Positions 34,241 to 44,901 of a stretch of DNA of 64,000 nt are shown in pieces (positions within the stretch are counted from its first letter, which is position 1; every line of letters begins with the position of its first letter). The position numbers and the translations under genes are program-made. The DNA is taken from positions 417,105 to 481,104 of the forward strand of contig NZ_QAOG01000001.1 of NCBI RefSeq assembly GCF_003050705.1. Reading direction: 5' to 3'. Origin of the DNA: Sphingomonas aurantiaca. Lineage in GTDB: Bacteria; Pseudomonadota; Alphaproteobacteria; Sphingomonadales; Sphingomonadaceae. The notes beneath the pieces are model-generated. The model worked only from the letters and a program-made list of their open reading frames with translations. It was not told the origin of the DNA and did not search any database.

Positions 34241-35113
34241 ATGACTCACTTCACGAAACTCACGATGCTCGCCGGTCTCGCCACCGCGGGCATTTTTGCC
34301 GTTCCGGCGCACGCGCAGGACATGACGACCGACGACAAGCCGTTCTCGGGCCTGTATATCGGTGCTGCCGGCGGTTACGACGTCCAGCCCAACGACGTCG
34401 GCTCGTCGATCCTGTTCGACCGCAATGGCGACGGTAACTTCAGCGACAGCGTTAACACGATCACCGGTGCAAACGCCTTCTCGCCCGGCTTCTGCAACGG
34501 CTCGGCCCGCACCGCCGTCCCGGCTTATGGATGCCGTAACGACGATGACGGCTGGTCCTATTATGGCCGCGCGGGCTTCGACGTGCAGAGCGGTCCGTTC
34601 GTGGTCGGCCTGGTCGGCGAGTTCGGCAAGGCCGAGATCACCGACAGCGTCGCCGCCTTTTCGACCACGCCCGCCAGCTACACGATGGCGCGCAAGCTGA
34701 AGTGGGAAGGCTCCGTCCGCGCCCGTGCCGGTCTCGCCGCGCACAACACGCTGTTCTACGCCACCGGCGGCGCCGGTTATGCAAAGATCGACAATCTGTT
34801 CTTCACCACCAACACCGCCAACGCGTTCGCGGCGACGGGTTCGGACAAGCGCTGGGGCTATGTCGGCGGCGGCGGCATCGAGCAGAAGCTGACCAAGAAC
34901 ATCTCGATCGGCATGGAATACACCTATCACCAGTATAAGGACGACGACGCACGCGTCCGCGTCACCGCTGGCACCGCGCTTGCCGGCAGCCCGGTCCTGC
35001 TGGCGAACAACCCGTTCGTGCTGGCGCCCAACACTTCCGGCACCACGTTCCGCCGCAGCGACGAGAATTTCCGCTGGCATAGCCTGCGCGGGACGGTGTC
35101 GTTCCGCTTCTGA
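34241..35113 (+). CDS. outer membrane beta-barrel protein (OmpA/Opa-like)
   Basis: A 290-residue protein with a signal peptide (about 1-25, AVPAHAQ) and an eight-stranded-type barrel: GLYIGAAGGYDVQP start, alternating polar/hydrophobic strands, FYATGGAGYAKIDN, GIEQKLTKNISIGMEYTYHQY, and a last strand ending LRGTVSFRF with terminal Phe, the BamA recognition residue. Two Cys in the long first extracellular loop (about 86 and 99) may form a disulfide. The ATG at 34241 is used; the longer frame begins inside the preceding gene. Function is unknown. Confidence 0.85.
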   Translation: MTHFTKLTMLAGLATAGIFAVPAHAQDMTTDDKPFSGLYIGAAGGYDVQPNDVGSSILFDRNGDGNFSDSVNTITGANAFSPGFCNGSARTAVPAYGCRNDDDGWSYYGRAGFDVQSGPFVVGLVGEFGKAEITDSVAAFSTTPASYTMARKLKWEGSVRARAGLAAHNTLFYATGGAGYAKIDNLFFTTNTANAFAATGSDKRWGYVGGGGIEQKLTKNISIGMEYTYHQYKDDDARVRVTAGTALAGSPVLLANNPFVLAPNTSGTTFRRSDENFRWHSLRGTVSFRF

Positions 35114-35163
35114 CGTAAAGGTCAGCCCCCGACGCAGTGGCTGACAACCGACCAATCGACAGG

Positions 35164-35199
35164 AAGGACCGCTACCCGAACTGGGCGGCGGTCCTTTTT
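35164..35199 (+). terminator. rho-independent terminator before the thiC leader
   Basis: AAGGACCGC and GCGGTCCTT pair around a loop that itself contains CCC/GGG, with TTTTT following. It ends the outer membrane protein transcript. Confidence 0.85.
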
Positions 35200-35237
35200 G
35201 CGTTGCGCGCCAAGCGCATCCTCCTATGCTGGCCATA

Positions 35238-37343
<2,106 letters not shown>

Positions 37344-37360
37344 CTCAGAGCCACAGCCCG

Positions 37361-37390
37361 GCTATCCTCCCCTTGGCGGGGGAGGATAGC
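37361..37390. terminator. 12-bp palindrome, bidirectional terminator (family P5 repeat)
   Basis: GCTATCCTCCCC and GGGGAGGATAGC form a perfect 12-base stem with a six-base loop between the thiC and dprA stops. It shares its CCTCCCC/GGGGAGG core with the elements at 7226 and 28496. Confidence 0.75.
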
Positions 37391-37399
37391 GTCTCGCGA

Positions 37400-38491
37400 T
37401 CAGGCGAGACTGACGCGTCCGCCGGCGTGACGCTCGAGGCGGCCGGCGAGTTCGAGTTCGAGCAGCACGGTGTGGACGACCGCCGGGCTCTCGCGCGACT
37501 GGCGAATGAGCTCGTCGATCGCAACGGGGACGGGGCCGAGCAGGTCGGCGATCCGGCGGCGGTCGGCGTCGCTGGCATCCTGCGTCGGCGTCGCGGCAAA
37601 GGCGTCGATCGGCGAGCGGACCGAGCGGGGATCGAACGGGCGGATCTGTTCGAGGATATCGGCGGCCGATTGCACCAGGGTGGCGCCCTCGCGGATCAGC
37701 AGGTTGCAGCCTTGCGCCCGCGGGTCGAGCGGGCTGCCGGGCACGGCCATGACCTCGCGGCCGGATTCGTTGGCGAGCCGCGCGGTGATGAGCGACCCGG
37801 ATTTGGGGACGGCCTCGACCACGACCGTGCCGATCGCAAGGCCTGCGATGATGCGGTTGCGCGAGGGGAAGTTGCGCGCCTTGGGTTCGGTACCGGGGGG
37901 TTGTTCGGCGAGCAGGAGGCCGGCGGTGGCGATCCGCTCCTGCAAGGCGGTGTTGTCGGGCGGATAGGCGATGTCGATTCCGCTGGCGATGACCCCGATC
38001 GTGGCACCGTCGGAACCGGCACCCAGCGCGCCGATATGCGCGGCCGTGTCGATACCGCGCGCGAGGCCCGAGACCACGGTCGTGCCGTTCTCCGCCAGCT
38101 GGAGCGCGAGTTGGCGCGCGAACCTACAGGCGGCGGCCGATGCGTTGCGCGCGCCGACCATCGCGACGCAGGGGCGGGCTGCGTGCGCGATGTCGCCGCG
38201 GAAGATCAGCGCCGGGGGGGCGGTTTCGATCTCGGCTAGGAGACGCGGATAGTCCGGGTCGTCGAGGAACAGGTAGCGCGCACCAAGCCTGGTGGTGGCG
38301 GCGATTTCGCGTTCGGCGACGGAGACGTCGGCGATCCGGGGACTGCGCCCGCCGCCGCGTTGGGCAAGCATCGGGAGTGCGGCGATGGCAGCCTCCGCGT
38401 TGCCGAAGCGGGCGATGAGCTGGCGATAGGTGACCGGTCCGATCCCGGTCGTGCGGATGAGCCGAAGACGGGAGACCGTCGGGTCAGCCAC
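37400..38491 (-). CDS. dprA: DNA processing protein DprA
   Basis: A 363-residue DprA, which loads RecA on incoming single-stranded DNA during natural transformation. An N-terminal SAM/helix-hairpin region (LRLIRTTGIGPVTYRQLIARFG) is followed by the extended Rossmann domain (about 70-290) with MVGARNASAAACR, SGLARGIDTAAHIGAL, RNRIIAGLA and AVPGSPLDPRAQGCNLLIREGA. A C-terminal winged helix (about 300-360) follows. Length is standard. Its start overlaps the plsY stop by eight bases, so the pair is coupled. Confidence 0.95.
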   Translation of the reverse strand: MADPTVSRLRLIRTTGIGPVTYRQLIARFGNAEAAIAALPMLAQRGGGRSPRIADVSVAEREIAATTRLGARYLFLDDPDYPRLLAEIETAPPALIFRGDIAHAARPCVAMVGARNASAAACRFARQLALQLAENGTTVVSGLARGIDTAAHIGALGAGSDGATIGVIASGIDIAYPPDNTALQERIATAGLLLAEQPPGTEPKARNFPSRNRIIAGLAIGTVVVEAVPKSGSLITARLANESGREVMAVPGSPLDPRAQGCNLLIREGATLVQSAADILEQIRPFDPRSVRSPIDAFAATPTQDASDADRRRIADLLGPVPVAIDELIRQSRESPAVVHTVLLELELAGRLERHAGGRVSLA

Positions 38492-39098
38492 TCTTTTTCC
38501 GGTTGGCGCCGATCCGCGGCTCGGTGCCGGAAAATAACCGCTCGACGTTCTCGCGGTGCTTCCACAACACGATCAGCGCGAGCGCGAGGAGCAGCAGGAC
38601 GAGGTCGAACCGACCGAACAATGCCGCCGCGAAGGGTGCGCTGAGTGCGGCGGTCATGCCGGCGACCGACGAGATACGCAGCCCCGCGAGAAGGCCTAGC
38701 CAGACGACCGCATAGACGAGCCCCAGCGGCCAGTAGAGCGCGACGACGATCCCCATGAGCGTGGCGACGCCCTTGCCGCCCTTGAACCTGAGCCAGACGG
38801 GATAGCAATGGCCGATGAACGCACCGGCGGCGGCCAGCAATGCGTTACCGGGGAAGAGCGACGCGACAAGCAGGACGGCCACCGCCCCCTTGGCCATGTC
38901 GAGCAGCAGCGTGGCGGCGGCAAGGCCCTTGCGACCGGTGCGCAGGACGTTGGTGGCGCCGATATTGCCAGAGCCGATCGTGCGCAGATCGCCCGCGCCG
39001 CCGAGCCGAGTCAAAATGACGCCGAACGGGATCGAGCCGAGCAGATAGCTGAGCACGAGCGATAGCGTGGGCGCGACCCAGAGAATTTCCGTCTGCAA
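38484..39098 (-). CDS. plsY: acyl-phosphate glycerol-3-phosphate acyltransferase
   Basis: A 204-residue PlsY, an inner membrane enzyme acylating glycerol 3-phosphate from acyl-phosphate to give lysophosphatidic acid. It has five to seven transmembrane helices. The conserved cytoplasmic loops are visible as GSIPFGVILTRL, IGSGNIGATNVLR (G-S-G-N-x-G-A-T-N) and HCYPVWLRFKGGKGVAT (K-G-G-K-G-V-A-T). It is first in a plsY-dprA pair, divergent from murI across 122 bases. Its substrate is made by gpsA, also in the window. Confidence 0.96.
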   Translation of the reverse strand: MQTEILWVAPTLSLVLSYLLGSIPFGVILTRLGGAGDLRTIGSGNIGATNVLRTGRKGLAAATLLLDMAKGAVAVLLVASLFPGNALLAAAGAFIGHCYPVWLRFKGGKGVATLMGIVVALYWPLGLVYAVVWLGLLAGLRISSVAGMTAALSAPFAAALFGRFDLVLLLLALALIVLWKHRENVERLFSGTEPRIGANRKKSG

Positions 39099-39220
39099 GC
39101 ATGTCCCCCGTTCTGGCCGCGCTTATAAACGAGTCGTGGCGGACGGCAAATGGCCTCGAGCGGCGGCCGATCGCACGCGAGGTCTGGTTCAGACGCGCCA
39201 ATCCGTCCTAAGGCGCGGGG

Positions 39221-40009
39221 ATGGATATGCGCCCCATCCTGTTCTTCGATTCCGGTGTCGGCGGGTTGTCGATCGTCGGACCTGCGCGCGCGGCGCTGCC
39301 TGAGGCGCCGTTCGTCTACGCCGCCGACTCGGCCGGTTTTCCCTATGGTACCAAGAGCGAGGCGGAGATCGCCGCGCGCGTGCCGGTGTTGCTGGGGCGG
39401 CTCGCGGAGCGGTACCGGCCGCGGTTGATCGTGATCGCGTGTAACACGGCCTCGACGATCGCCTTGCCGGTGGTGCGCGCGGCGCTCGACCTGCCGGTTG
39501 TCGGAACGGTGCCGGCGATCAAGCCCGCCGCCGTATTGTCGGTCACGCGGACGATCGGCGTGCTGGGGACCGAGGCGACGGTGCGGCAGGCCTATGTCGA
39601 CGATCTCGCGGCGAGGTTCGCTGGCGATTGCACCGTGCTGCGCTACGGATCGGCGGCGCTGGTCGAGATGGCGGAGGCCAAGCTGCACGGGCGGGCGGTG
39701 GCGCCGGAACGCTATGCCAAAGTGCTCGACGGCTTGTTCTCGCAACCCGGCGGCGACTCGATCGACGTGATCGTCAACGCGTGCACGCATTTCCCGCTGG
39801 TCGAGGCCGAGCTTGCGGCGGCGGCGCCCGGCGTCCGGTTCGTCGACGGCGGTCCCGGGATCGCACGGCGGATCGTTTACCTGGTGCAGGGCGAAACGTG
39901 GTCGGGTGCGGGCGAGGGCATCGCGGTCTTCACGCGGTTGGGCAACGACGAACGCGCGCTCGGACGGGCGTTGGCGGCGCGCGGGTTCGGCAGGATCGAG
40001 CAGCTTTAG
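39221..40009 (+). CDS. murI: glutamate racemase
   Basis: A 262-residue MurI producing D-glutamate for peptidoglycan. The N-terminal DSGVGGLSI (10-18) and SAGFPYGTKS are substrate-binding. The catalytic pair is Cys74 in ACNTAST and Cys188 in ACTHFPL. Length is standard. The ATG at 39221 lacks a strong ribosome site; an ATG two codons later is possible. It stands between divergent plsY and the collinear hemA. Confidence 0.95.
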   Translation: MDMRPILFFDSGVGGLSIVGPARAALPEAPFVYAADSAGFPYGTKSEAEIAARVPVLLGRLAERYRPRLIVIACNTASTIALPVVRAALDLPVVGTVPAIKPAAVLSVTRTIGVLGTEATVRQAYVDDLAARFAGDCTVLRYGSAALVEMAEAKLHGRAVAPERYAKVLDGLFSQPGGDSIDVIVNACTHFPLVEAELAAAAPGVRFVDGGPGIARRIVYLVQGETWSGAGEGIAVFTRLGNDERALGRALAARGFGRIEQL

Positions 40010-40133
40010 GCGTCGGCCTGGGACAATGTGGCACCTTGCTTCGCGGGCGCATCGTGGCAATGTGCTGCCAGGACGAGGAAAGCGATCACCGTAAGAGCGG
40101 TATTGCGCTGGAACTGAGTGAAAGTGAGGCGTA

Positions 40134-41408
40134 GTGCCCAAACCTATGAGTATCGACGGCAAAACGGCGACGGACGGCATCAGCGGTCCACGAGTCGATT
40201 ATTCGCGCGTGTTCACGCAGGCGATCGACCGGTTGCATGCCGAGGGGCGCTACCGCGTGTTCATCGACATCCTCCGCAACAAGGGCGCGTTCCCCAACGC
40301 GCGCTGTTTCGCCGGGCATAACGGTCCGAAGCCGATCACCGTCTGGTGCTCGAACGACTATCTCGCGATGGGCCAGCATCCCAAGGTGATCGCGGCGATG
40401 GAAGAGGCGCTGCACGACGTCGGCGCAGGCTCGGGCGGCACGCGCAACATCGGCGGCAACACGCATTACCATGTCGATCTGGAGGGCGAACTCGCCGACC
40501 TGCACGGCAAGGAAGCCGCTTTGCTGTTCACCAGTGGCTATGTCTCAAACGAGGCGACGCTGGCGACGCTGGCGAAGGTCCTGCCGGGCTGCATCATCTT
40601 TTCGGACGAGCTGAACCACGCATCGATGATCGCAGGGATCCGCAATTCGGGCTGCGAGAAGCGCGTATTCCGCCACAACGACCTCGCGCATCTCGAAGAG
40701 TTGCTCGCCGCGGAAGACCCGGCGGTGCCGAAGCTGATCGCGTTCGAGAGCGTCTATTCAATGGAGGGCGACATCGCGCCGATTTCCGCGGTGTGCGATC
40801 TCGCCGACCGGTACAATGCGCTGACCTATTGCGACGAAGTCCATGCGGTCGGGATGTACGGCGCGCGGGGCGGCGGGATTTCGGAACGCGACGACGTCGC
40901 GCACCGGATCACGATCCTCGAGGGCACGCTGGGCAAGGCATTCGGCGTGATGGGCGGCTATATCGCTGCCGATCGGACGATCGTCGATGTGATCCGCAGC
41001 TATGCGCCGGGGTTCATCTTCACGACCTCACTGTCGCCGGTGCTCGTCGCAGGCGTGCTCGCCAGCGTGCGGCATCTGAAGGCGTCGAGTGTCGAGCGCG
41101 ACGGGCAGCAGGCCGCAGCGGCGATGCTCAAGGCGATGCTCAAGGATGCCGGGCTGCCGGTGATGATCGGCGACACGCATATCGTGCCGCTGATGGTGGG
41201 CGATCCGGTCAAGGCGAAGAAGATCAGCGACGTGCTGCTCGCCGAATACGGCGTGTACGTGCAGCCGATCAACTATCCGACCGTGCCGCGCGGGACCGAG
41301 CGGCTCCGGTTCACGCCCGGCCCTGCGCATACCGAGGCGATGATGCGCGAGCTGACCGATGCGCTGGTCGAGATCTGGAGCCGGCTGGACCTGCGCAAGG
41401 CGGCGTGA
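40134..41408 (+). CDS. hemA: 5-aminolevulinate synthase
   Basis: A 424-residue ALAS (C4 or Shemin pathway), a PLP enzyme condensing glycine and succinyl-CoA, the alphaproteobacterial entry to haem synthesis. Conserved segments are [69 protein letters not shown] and [13 protein letters not shown] with the PLP lysine. A GTG at 40134 has GAGG four bases upstream and is taken as start; the ATG at 40146 is an alternative. It feeds hemC and hemD at 4-5 kb. Confidence 0.95.
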   Translation: MPKPMSIDGKTATDGISGPRVDYSRVFTQAIDRLHAEGRYRVFIDILRNKGAFPNARCFAGHNGPKPITVWCSNDYLAMGQHPKVIAAMEEALHDVGAGSGGTRNIGGNTHYHVDLEGELADLHGKEAALLFTSGYVSNEATLATLAKVLPGCIIFSDELNHASMIAGIRNSGCEKRVFRHNDLAHLEELLAAEDPAVPKLIAFESVYSMEGDIAPISAVCDLADRYNALTYCDEVHAVGMYGARGGGISERDDVAHRITILEGTLGKAFGVMGGYIAADRTIVDVIRSYAPGFIFTTSLSPVLVAGVLASVRHLKASSVERDGQQAAAAMLKAMLKDAGLPVMIGDTHIVPLMVGDPVKAKKISDVLLAEYGVYVQPINYPTVPRGTERLRFTPGPAHTEAMMRELTDALVEIWSRLDLRKAA

Positions 41409-41438
41409 GACGGAGCTTGCGCGAGGGGCGAGCCAGCT

Positions 41439-42017
41439 TCAGTCGATCGTGATGGTGCCGTCGGTACCGGGGACATCGAGCGGTTCTCCGAATCGTATCG
41501 TACGGACCTGCGCGTAGTCGCCATCGATCGGTTCGCCGAACACGTGAACAACTGATCGGGCACTGTCGACGACCCAATACTGGGCGATGCCTATCCGTGC
41601 ATAATCCGTGCGTTTGGGCCCCATATCGCGGGCCAGGGTCGTTTCGGCGATCTCTACGGCCAGAACTATATCGGGAGCGCTGCACAGCCGGTTCGTGTCC
41701 GGGCGCGTTCGAACCAACGCCACGTCACACGCCCTGATCGTCGATTCGCTTACGCGAAGTCCGGTTTCTGCCAACGCGAATAGCCCGGCGACATGTGCTA
41801 TCGGTAACAGCGCCGCAAATACTTCGGACTGGTACCAGCTGTGGTTGCTCATCGGCGGGTTCATGCGTTCGAGCTCCCCGTCGACCAATTCGATCTTCAT
41901 GTCGTCGAACGCACCGGCTTCGGCCATGCGCATGAATTCCGCAGCCGTGAACCGCGCCGGTGTCGAGCGAACCTGGGGTTCTGGCTCGGCGCGGACGATG
42001 GCGGCGTGCTTGTTCAT
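41439..42017 (-). CDS. Uma2 family (DUF820) restriction-endonuclease-like protein
   Basis: A 192-residue protein of the Uma2/DUF820 family with a PD-(D/E)XK nuclease fold. Typical pieces are MKIELVDGELERMNPP (about 40-55), CDVALVRTRPD, the core PDIVLAVEIAETT (about 113-125), and KRTDYARIGIAQYWVVD. Family members are very common in cyanobacteria and scattered elsewhere, and their substrate is unknown. It is the last gene of a minus-strand group but separated from DUF3429 by 39 bases. The ATG at 42017 fits the family; the longer frame adds ten codons without a ribosome site. Confidence 0.85.
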   Translation of the reverse strand: MNKHAAIVRAEPEPQVRSTPARFTAAEFMRMAEAGAFDDMKIELVDGELERMNPPMSNHSWYQSEVFAALLPIAHVAGLFALAETGLRVSESTIRACDVALVRTRPDTNRLCSAPDIVLAVEIAETTLARDMGPKRTDYARIGIAQYWVVDSARSVVHVFGEPIDGDYAQVRTIRFGEPLDVPGTDGTITID

Positions 42018-42056
42018 TGATGGACGATAGCACTTATCGGACGCCACGCAGAGTCG

Positions 42057-42521
42057 TTAGAGTGCCGCCGCTAAAAGAGTCAGCACGCCCAAACCCAGCG
42101 ACAGAGGCAGCCGCAACGCCATCCAGCCGGGCGGTGCGATACCGTCGCGGACCAGCGCGCGGTCGACGAGCAGCGCGCCGATCAGGCTGATGCCGAGCAC
42201 CACCAGCGACGGCCCGGGCCAGCGCAGGCCGACCATCCAGGGCCACGCCGTGCCGAGCGCGATCAGCGAGGGGGCGACGCTGGCGAACCAGAGCCAGCGC
42301 GGGGCCGAGTCGGTGCGCGCGGCGAGGCCCCACCACAAGCCACCGAGGAAGCTCAGGATGATCGCGGCATAGGCATAGGCGATCGCCAGCGCGGCATAGC
42401 GGCTTTGCGGGTCACCGCTCAACAACAGCGCGACTGCGCCGAGTTGTGGGAGCAAGCCGCTCAGGCCTAGCAGCCGCGCGATGGGCGGGATGCCGCCGGT
42501 CGCGGCAGGTCGCACGGTCAT
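42057..42521 (-). CDS. DUF3429 family membrane protein
   Basis: A 154-residue inner membrane protein with four or five transmembrane helices, including YAAIILSFLGGLWWGLAAR (about 50-70), the DUF3429 hallmark G-x-x-W-G. The family has no known function. Its ATG abuts the anti-sigma factor stop as TGATG, so it is translationally coupled to the sigma/anti-sigma genes and may belong to their circuit. Confidence 0.85.
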   Translation of the reverse strand: MTVRPAATGGIPPIARLLGLSGLLPQLGAVALLLSGDPQSRYAALAIAYAYAAIILSFLGGLWWGLAARTDSAPRWLWFASVAPSLIALGTAWPWMVGLRWPGPSLVVLGISLIGALLVDRALVRDGIAPPGWMALRLPLSLGLGVLTLLAAAL

Positions 42522-43219
42522 CAGACGCGCGCGACCACGCCGGTCGCGACGACCGGACCGGTCGGCAGCCCGGTCGGCGAGCCGCCGAGCGGTTCGAGCG
42601 AGATCGCGAGCGTCGCGCCGGGGGCGATGCGACCGCGGTCGACGCCCTTCGGCGCCAGCGCGGTCGGACGCCCCGAGAGCAGACCGAGCGAGTGCGGCAC
42701 GCCGTCGCCGCCGATCACCCAGAGCTGTGCGACGCGCGCGTCCGGAACGCCGGGACCGGCAGCGACGCGCAACGCACCGTTGGCGGGATCATAGACCGCG
42801 GCAATGGGCGACTTCGCATCGCCGAGCATCGCGACGAGCACGCTGGTCGCGCGGGCGACGGGGATCGGTTGCGAGACGGGCACGGTCGGTTCGGGGCGAA
42901 CCATGACGAACAGCAGCAGCGATGCGGCGATCGCACTGGTGATGGCGGCCAGCGCGGGCCACGCAAAGCGGCTGGTCGTGGTAGACGTTGGACCGTCGAG
43001 GCTGGCTTCGATCCGCGCGGCGAGATGCGGCGGGGCCGCGTGCTCTGGCCAGAGATCGAACAAGGCGGCGAAGCGCGATCGCCACCATTCGACCTGGGCC
43101 GCAAAGCCGGGTTCGGCGAGCACGCGACGAAGCGCCGCGCCGCGTTCCTCGCCGTCGAGCAGGCCGAGCGCGAGTTCGGCGGCGGCGACGTCTTCGGGGA
43201 TGGTGTCGGGATCAGCCAC
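42521..43219 (-). CDS. RskA-type anti-sigma factor
   Basis: A 232-residue anti-sigma factor. The N-terminal cytoplasmic part (1-85) has the ASD-like helices VAAAELALGLLDGEERGAALRRV. A single transmembrane helix lies at about 88-107 (LAAITSAIAASLLLFVMV), and the RskA C-terminal periplasmic domain follows, with LWVIGGDGVPHSLGLL and FTISLEPLGG-like LAISLEPLGGSPTGLPTGPV. It should hold the adjacent sigma factor until a signal triggers release. It overlaps the sigma gene by eight bases. The signal is unknown. Confidence 0.88.
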   Translation of the reverse strand: MADPDTIPEDVAAAELALGLLDGEERGAALRRVLAEPGFAAQVEWWRSRFAALFDLWPEHAAPPHLAARIEASLDGPTSTTTSRFAWPALAAITSAIAASLLLFVMVRPEPTVPVSQPIPVARATSVLVAMLGDAKSPIAAVYDPANGALRVAAGPGVPDARVAQLWVIGGDGVPHSLGLLSGRPTALAPKGVDRGRIAPGATLAISLEPLGGSPTGLPTGPVVATGVVARV

Positions 43220-43781
43220 CGAGGCAATCCTTCAGGCGAGCGAGGCCGCGGCGGACCCAGCTCTTCATCGTCCCCAGCGGCACCGCGCGCTTAATCGCCA
43301 GTTCGGCATAGGTGATGCCGTCGAAGAAGGCGGTGCGGATCGCGTCGCGCTGCTGCGGCTCGAGACCGTCGAGGCATTCGATCAGCTCGCGCGACGATTC
43401 GCTCGCCAGCATCCCCGCCTCGGCGCCTTCGCCGGGATCGGCGATGTCGGGCGCGTCGTCGAGCGGGCTCGTGCGGCGGACGCCCTGCGCGCGCTGCCAG
43501 TCGATGGCGCGGTTGCGCGCGATCGTCGCCAACCAGGTTATCGGGCTCGCGCGCCCGGGTTCCCAGGCCCCGGCGCGTTTCCAGATCGTGAGATAGACCT
43601 CGTGCAGCACATCCTCCGCGGCTTGGGCATTGCCGCAGATACGGTGCGTGATGCCGAAAAGCTTCGCGCTGGTCAGCGAATAGAGCTCGCGAAACGCATC
43701 GCGATCCTCTTGTCCGGTGCGCAGCAGCACTTCGGAAAGGTGCGCGCGCGCGGCATCGGCGTTGAGATGTGTGATAGTCAC
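43212..43781 (-). CDS. ECF-type RNA polymerase sigma factor (SigK-like)
   Basis: A 189-residue sigma-70 family factor lacking regions 1 and 3. Region 2 (about 24-95) includes AFRELYSLTSAKLFGITHRI, AEDVLHEVYLTIW and ITWLATIARNRAIDW. Region 4 (about 130-185) includes GLEPQQRDAIRTAFFDGITYAELA and GTMKSWVRRGLARL. Pairing with an RskA-type anti-sigma factor is the usual arrangement for this group, and such units often self-regulate. No promoter could be read with confidence in the 10 bases before the next gene, so the promoter probably lies within or upstream of the lipoprotein gene. Confidence 0.9.
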   Translation of the reverse strand: MTITHLNADAARAHLSEVLLRTGQEDRDAFRELYSLTSAKLFGITHRICGNAQAAEDVLHEVYLTIWKRAGAWEPGRASPITWLATIARNRAIDWQRAQGVRRTSPLDDAPDIADPGEGAEAGMLASESSRELIECLDGLEPQQRDAIRTAFFDGITYAELAIKRAVPLGTMKSWVRRGLARLKDCLGG

Positions 43782-43791
43782 AGTTGGGAGC

Positions 43792-44223
43792 CTAGCGGCT
43801 AAGTCCGTCGCGGCAATAGCCTTCGCCTGGCTTGACGGTAAGGCAGTCGGTTTTTCCCGCGAGATATTTCAGGGCGGTCGCAGTGCCGTTCGTGGGGCGC
43901 AGCGTCTCGCGTATGCCGTTGCGATCGAACGTGATCGTGTCGCCGGCCGCGACCCCGTCGAAACTGCCCTTGTTGTCGAGATCCCATTGCATCGTGAGTG
44001 CATAGCGGCCGGGCACGCCAGCGGGGGCGGGGGCGATGTCGAGGACCATGCCTTCGACGCCGATCCAGCGGCCGGCATAATCGGGCGCGGGCTTCGGCTT
44101 TGGCGGGGCCATCTTGCGTTCGACCGATCCGACGGACGTCATGGTGCCGTCGCTGCTGGTGTCGGGCGCGGGGCCGGAGCAAGCGGTCAGCGCGACGGCG
44201 GCGATCAGGGCGTGGGGTTTCAT
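43792..44223 (-). CDS. small lipoprotein of unknown function
   Basis: A 143-residue protein with a lipoprotein signal (LIAAVALTAC, Cys about 15), a Lys/Pro-rich linker and a beta-rich domain: YAGRWIGVEGMVLDI and ITFDRNGIRETLR are typical of small periplasmic lipocalin-like or META-like domains, but no family is firmly recognised. Two cysteines near the C-terminus (DCLTVKPGEGYC) may form a disulfide. It lies just upstream of, and collinear with, the sigma factor gene (10 bases), so it may belong to that operon. Confidence 0.7.
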   Translation of the reverse strand: MKPHALIAAVALTACSGPAPDTSSDGTMTSVGSVERKMAPPKPKPAPDYAGRWIGVEGMVLDIAPAPAGVPGRYALTMQWDLDNKGSFDGVAAGDTITFDRNGIRETLRPTNGTATALKYLAGKTDCLTVKPGEGYCRDGLSR

Positions 44224-44273
44224 GGCGGTCTTCCTTCGCGGTCGGCGTTTTGCGAAACTGCAAATCTTAGCGC

Positions 44274-44353
44274 GTCATCCTGACGAAAGTCAGGACCCAG
44301 AGCCAAGAAGGGCGCGCTATATGACCCTGGATCCTGACTTTCGTCAGGATGAC
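44274..44353. repeat. intergenic palindrome, family P1
   Basis: An 80-base copy of the element at 9246 with arms GTCATCCTGACGAAAGTCAGG and its complement, inner CCCAGAG and CCTGGATCC. It lies between the lipoprotein gene and rpiB. Confidence 0.85.
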
Positions 44354-44466
44354 GGCGTCAATTGGGATGCGCGCTTCTATCACGGCCTCGCGAACAGGTG
44401 TGGCAAATCCCGGCTCGGCTCGGTAAAGGGCTGGGCACCCGATCCCCCGTCACAGGATTACGCCAG

Positions 44467-44901
44467 GTGCGCATCGCCATCGCGTCCGATCACGCCGCCG
44501 TTTCGTTGAAAGCGGTGCTTGCCGCGTGGCTGCGCGAGGCAGGGCACGACGTGCTCGACCTTGGCCCCGAAGGCACCGCCAGCGTCGATTATCCCGATTA
44601 CGGGTACACGCTCGCCTCGGCGATCGCCGATGGCAGCGCGGACCGCGGCATCGCGCTGTGCGGGTCGGGCATCGGCATCTCGATCGCCGCGAACCGCAAT
44701 CCCGCCTGCCGCTGTGCGCTCGTCTCCGAGCCGCTGTCGGCGAGTCTTGCGCGCATCCATAACGACGCCAATGCCATCGCGATGGGCGCCCGCCTGATCG
44801 GCGAGGAAATGGCCAAGGCCTGCGTCGAAGCCTTCCTGACCGCCGATTTCGCCGGCGGCCGTCATCAACTCCGTGTCGACAAGCTAAAGGTCCCCGCATG
44901 A
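44467..44901 (+). CDS. rpiB: ribose-5-phosphate isomerase B
   Basis: A 144-residue RpiB/LacA-family isomerase converting ribose 5-phosphate and ribulose 5-phosphate. The start [15 protein letters not shown] places a GTG at 44467. Key motifs are the substrate-binding Asp-His of SDHA, the catalytic Cys loop [13 protein letters not shown] (about 64-76) and [13 protein letters not shown] (about 99-111). The rest of the open frame upstream is not family-like. It overlaps glyA by ATGA, so the two are coupled. Confidence 0.93.
   Translation: MRIAIASDHAAVSLKAVLAAWLREAGHDVLDLGPEGTASVDYPDYGYTLASAIADGSADRGIALCGSGIGISIAANRNPACRCALVSEPLSASLARIHNDANAIAMGARLIGEEMAKACVEAFLTADFAGGRHQLRVDKLKVPA

Noticed and set aside
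41439..42017. Uma2-type protein as a transposon nuclease or part of a defence system
   Set aside because: No repeats, methylase or transposase lie around it. The family is common as solitary genes.
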